A stretch of 64,000 nt of DNA from Thalassolituus maritimus (GTDB taxonomy: Bacteria > Pseudomonadota > Gammaproteobacteria > Pseudomonadales > Oceanobacteraceae): the NCBI GenBank assembly GCA_913019975.1, contig CAJWBH010000003.1, positions 124,001-188,000 of the forward strand, read 5' to 3'. The notes under the pieces are model-generated. The model searched no databases. It worked only from the letters and a program-made list of their open reading frames with translations, and was not told the DNA's origin. Below, piece after piece: positions 62,700-64,000 of the stretch. The stretch's first letter is position 1; every line of letters starts with the position of its first letter. The translations under genes were made by a program, and so were the position numbers.

Positions 62700-64000
62700 A
62701 TGAGCGTCATCCGAAAATTACGTATCCGAATCAATCAGTGGCAACAGAAGCTGCTTTATAAGCTGGTCAAGACAAAGATTATTGGTGCTGATAAAGACAA
62801 GATCGAACTGGACCCAGTGCAGCCCGTTATTTACGCCATGCTCTATCCCTCATATGCCGAGCAGATTGTTATTAACAAAGAAGTCTCCGAGCGTGGTTGG
62901 CAGGCACCATTTCAGCAACGGCTGAATGGTACCTTACCTGGCAATCCTTATTTCGGCATTTATCGCCGCCCCGGAAATCCATTCCGCAAAGATGGGCTCG
63001 CTACAATTCCCCGTCATCTGAAGAGACAAGCTGAATGGATGCTTGCGGATGACAGTCGTGACATTCAGGTGATGCCCGTGCGGGTTATGTGGGGACGTTC
63101 ACCGGAGCGCGAACGTTCTTTCCTTCGTATCTGGCTGCAGAATGCAGGTAGCCTAGGCGGCCGCGTGATGACTTTTTTTGCGATTCTGTTTAACGGGCGT
63201 AATACCTTTGTTCATTTCTCCGAGCCCCTGTCGTTACGCGAACTGGCGGGAGGCGAAACCTCCCCGGAGCTGGTCGCCCGTAAACTCGCCCGTGTTTTGC
63301 GTGTTCACAATCGCAAGGTAACAAAATCGGTACTGGGCCCAGAACTGTCTCACCGACGCACACTGGTTCATCAGATCCCGAATCGCCCAATGGTCCGTCA
63401 CGCCATTGAAAGTGAAATGAAAGAGAACGGCTTAAAACGCGAGAAGCTGAGAAAGCGAGCTCTTAAATACGCGGATGAAATTGCCTCAAATATTTCGTAT
63501 ACCAACGTTCGTTTCCTGGATATTTTGTTGACTTGGGTGTGGAACAAAATCTACAACGGCACGGCTATCCACAATATCGAGCAGGTAAAAGAAGTCGGCA
63601 AAGACAACACTGTCGTCTATGTTCCTTGCCACCGAAGCCACATCGATTATCTATTACTGTCTTACGTTCTTTACCACCATGGCCTACAGCTTCCACAAAT
63701 TGCTGCGGGTATTAACCTCAATATGCCAGTGGTTGGCTCGATACTCCGCCGCGGCGGTGCATTTTTTATGCGCAGAACTTTCCGTGGTAATCCGCTGTAT
63801 GCAGCCGTCTTTGATGAATATCTGCACTCGGTATTTACCCATGGATATTCGTCAGAATATTTCGTCGAAGGTGGCCGCTCCCGTACCGGCCGTACCCTCA
63901 GCCCGAAAGCCGGGATGCTTGCAATGACGGTTCGCTCATACCTGCGCGACTCAAAAAAGCCAATGGTGTTCGTGCCTGTGTATACGGGTTATGAAAAAGT
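62700..64000 (+). CDS. plsB: Glycerol-3-phosphate O-acyltransferase PlsB, N-terminal part
   Basis: PlsB acylates sn-glycerol-3-phosphate at position 1, the first step of phospholipid synthesis, at the inner membrane. About 433 residues are within the window and the frame stays open to the edge. Acyltransferase blocks are present: VPCHRSHIDYLLL (HxxxxD), GAFFMRRTFRGNPLY, YFVEGGRSRTGR, and VFVPVYTGYEK. The start MSVIRKLRIRINQW at 62700 has AGG 10 bases upstream. The product usually has about 800 residues, so roughly half is missing here. Confidence 0.96.
   Translation, partial: MSVIRKLRIRINQWQQKLLYKLVKTKIIGADKDKIELDPVQPVIYAMLYPSYAEQIVINKEVSERGWQAPFQQRLNGTLPGNPYFGIYRRPGNPFRKDGLATIPRHLKRQAEWMLADDSRDIQVMPVRVMWGRSPERERSFLRIWLQNAGSLGGRVMTFFAILFNGRNTFVHFSEPLSLRELAGGETSPELVARKLARVLRVHNRKVTKSVLGPELSHRRTLVHQIPNRPMVRHAIESEMKENGLKREKLRKRALKYADEIASNISYTNVRFLDILLTWVWNKIYNGTAIHNIEQVKEVGKDNTVVYVPCHRSHIDYLLLSYVLYHHGLQLPQIAAGINLNMPVVGSILRRGGAFFMRRTFRGNPLYAAVFDEYLHSVFTHGYSSEYFVEGGRSRTGRTLSPKAGMLAMTVRSYLRDSKKPMVFVPVYTGYEK

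Overview
The window reads as chromosomal core of a marine-type gammaproteobacterium of the Oceanospirillales/Pseudomonadales kind. Reasons: the metG, corB-ypjD-ffh and trmJ-cysE-iscR-iscS-ndk-rlmN-pilW-ispG-hisS-yfgM-bamB-der neighbourhoods, a PilW (type IV pilus) gene, an MvaT-like rather than enterobacterial-type H-NS nucleoid protein, SlyX, PlsB and RNase II. Base composition is near 50-54% G+C by eye. Genus cannot be fixed from the sequence alone. No prophage, IS element, CRISPR array or replication origin was seen.

Layout. 1-5450: a minus-strand run with a periplasmic-binding-like receptor, a membrane histidine kinase and the TIGR03546/TIGR03545 pair, plus a DUF4124 protein. 5478-9321: DNA repair and pterin genes (recJ, a secreted ATP-dependent DNA ligase, short folK, folM). 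9437-9991: two tRNA-fMet genes with one strong promoter, followed downstream by 111-bp tandem repeats that each carry the tRNA 3' end. 10182-19848: AraC regulator, small unknown proteins, two related methyltransferases, an MltC-like lytic transglycosylase, TatD, MsrA, an MBL hydrolase and RNase II. 19936-25443: MvaT-like silencer, Fur-boxed feoAB, flavin reductase, BASS transporter, cold-shock protein. 25553-36297: hyi-glxR, HDOD protein, a three-gene retropepsin-like/transglutaminase-like/ATP-grasp operon, thrC, DUF genes and an old yellow enzyme. 36325-39345: pirin, an AT-richer two-gene cassette of unknown function, YjbQ. 39535-46328: ffh, ypjD, corB, metG, TIM44-like. 46663-60570: PAP2, DUF454, GlxA-type regulator, then the long der...trmJ housekeeping block. 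60723-64000: suhB, a small structured transcript with a 30-codon ORF, a membrane-tethered cold-shock-domain protein, slyX and the start of plsB.

How the genes work together. Envelope assembly and secretion (BamB, YfgM, Ffh, PilW, MltC-like), translation (MetG, HisS, fMet tRNAs, RlmN, TrmJ) and Fe-S/cysteine metabolism (CysE, IscR, IscS) dominate. Two observations support each other: iscU-iscA-hscBA-fdx are absent between iscS and ndk, and IscS lacks the C-terminal extension that docks IscU. SuhB has lost most metal-binding residues of the inositol monophosphatase site, so it probably persists as a non-enzymatic factor. The tRNA-fMet 3'-end repeat array, the unknown two-gene cassette at 37138-38909 and the small structured transcript at 61555-61732 are the best candidates for undescribed biology.
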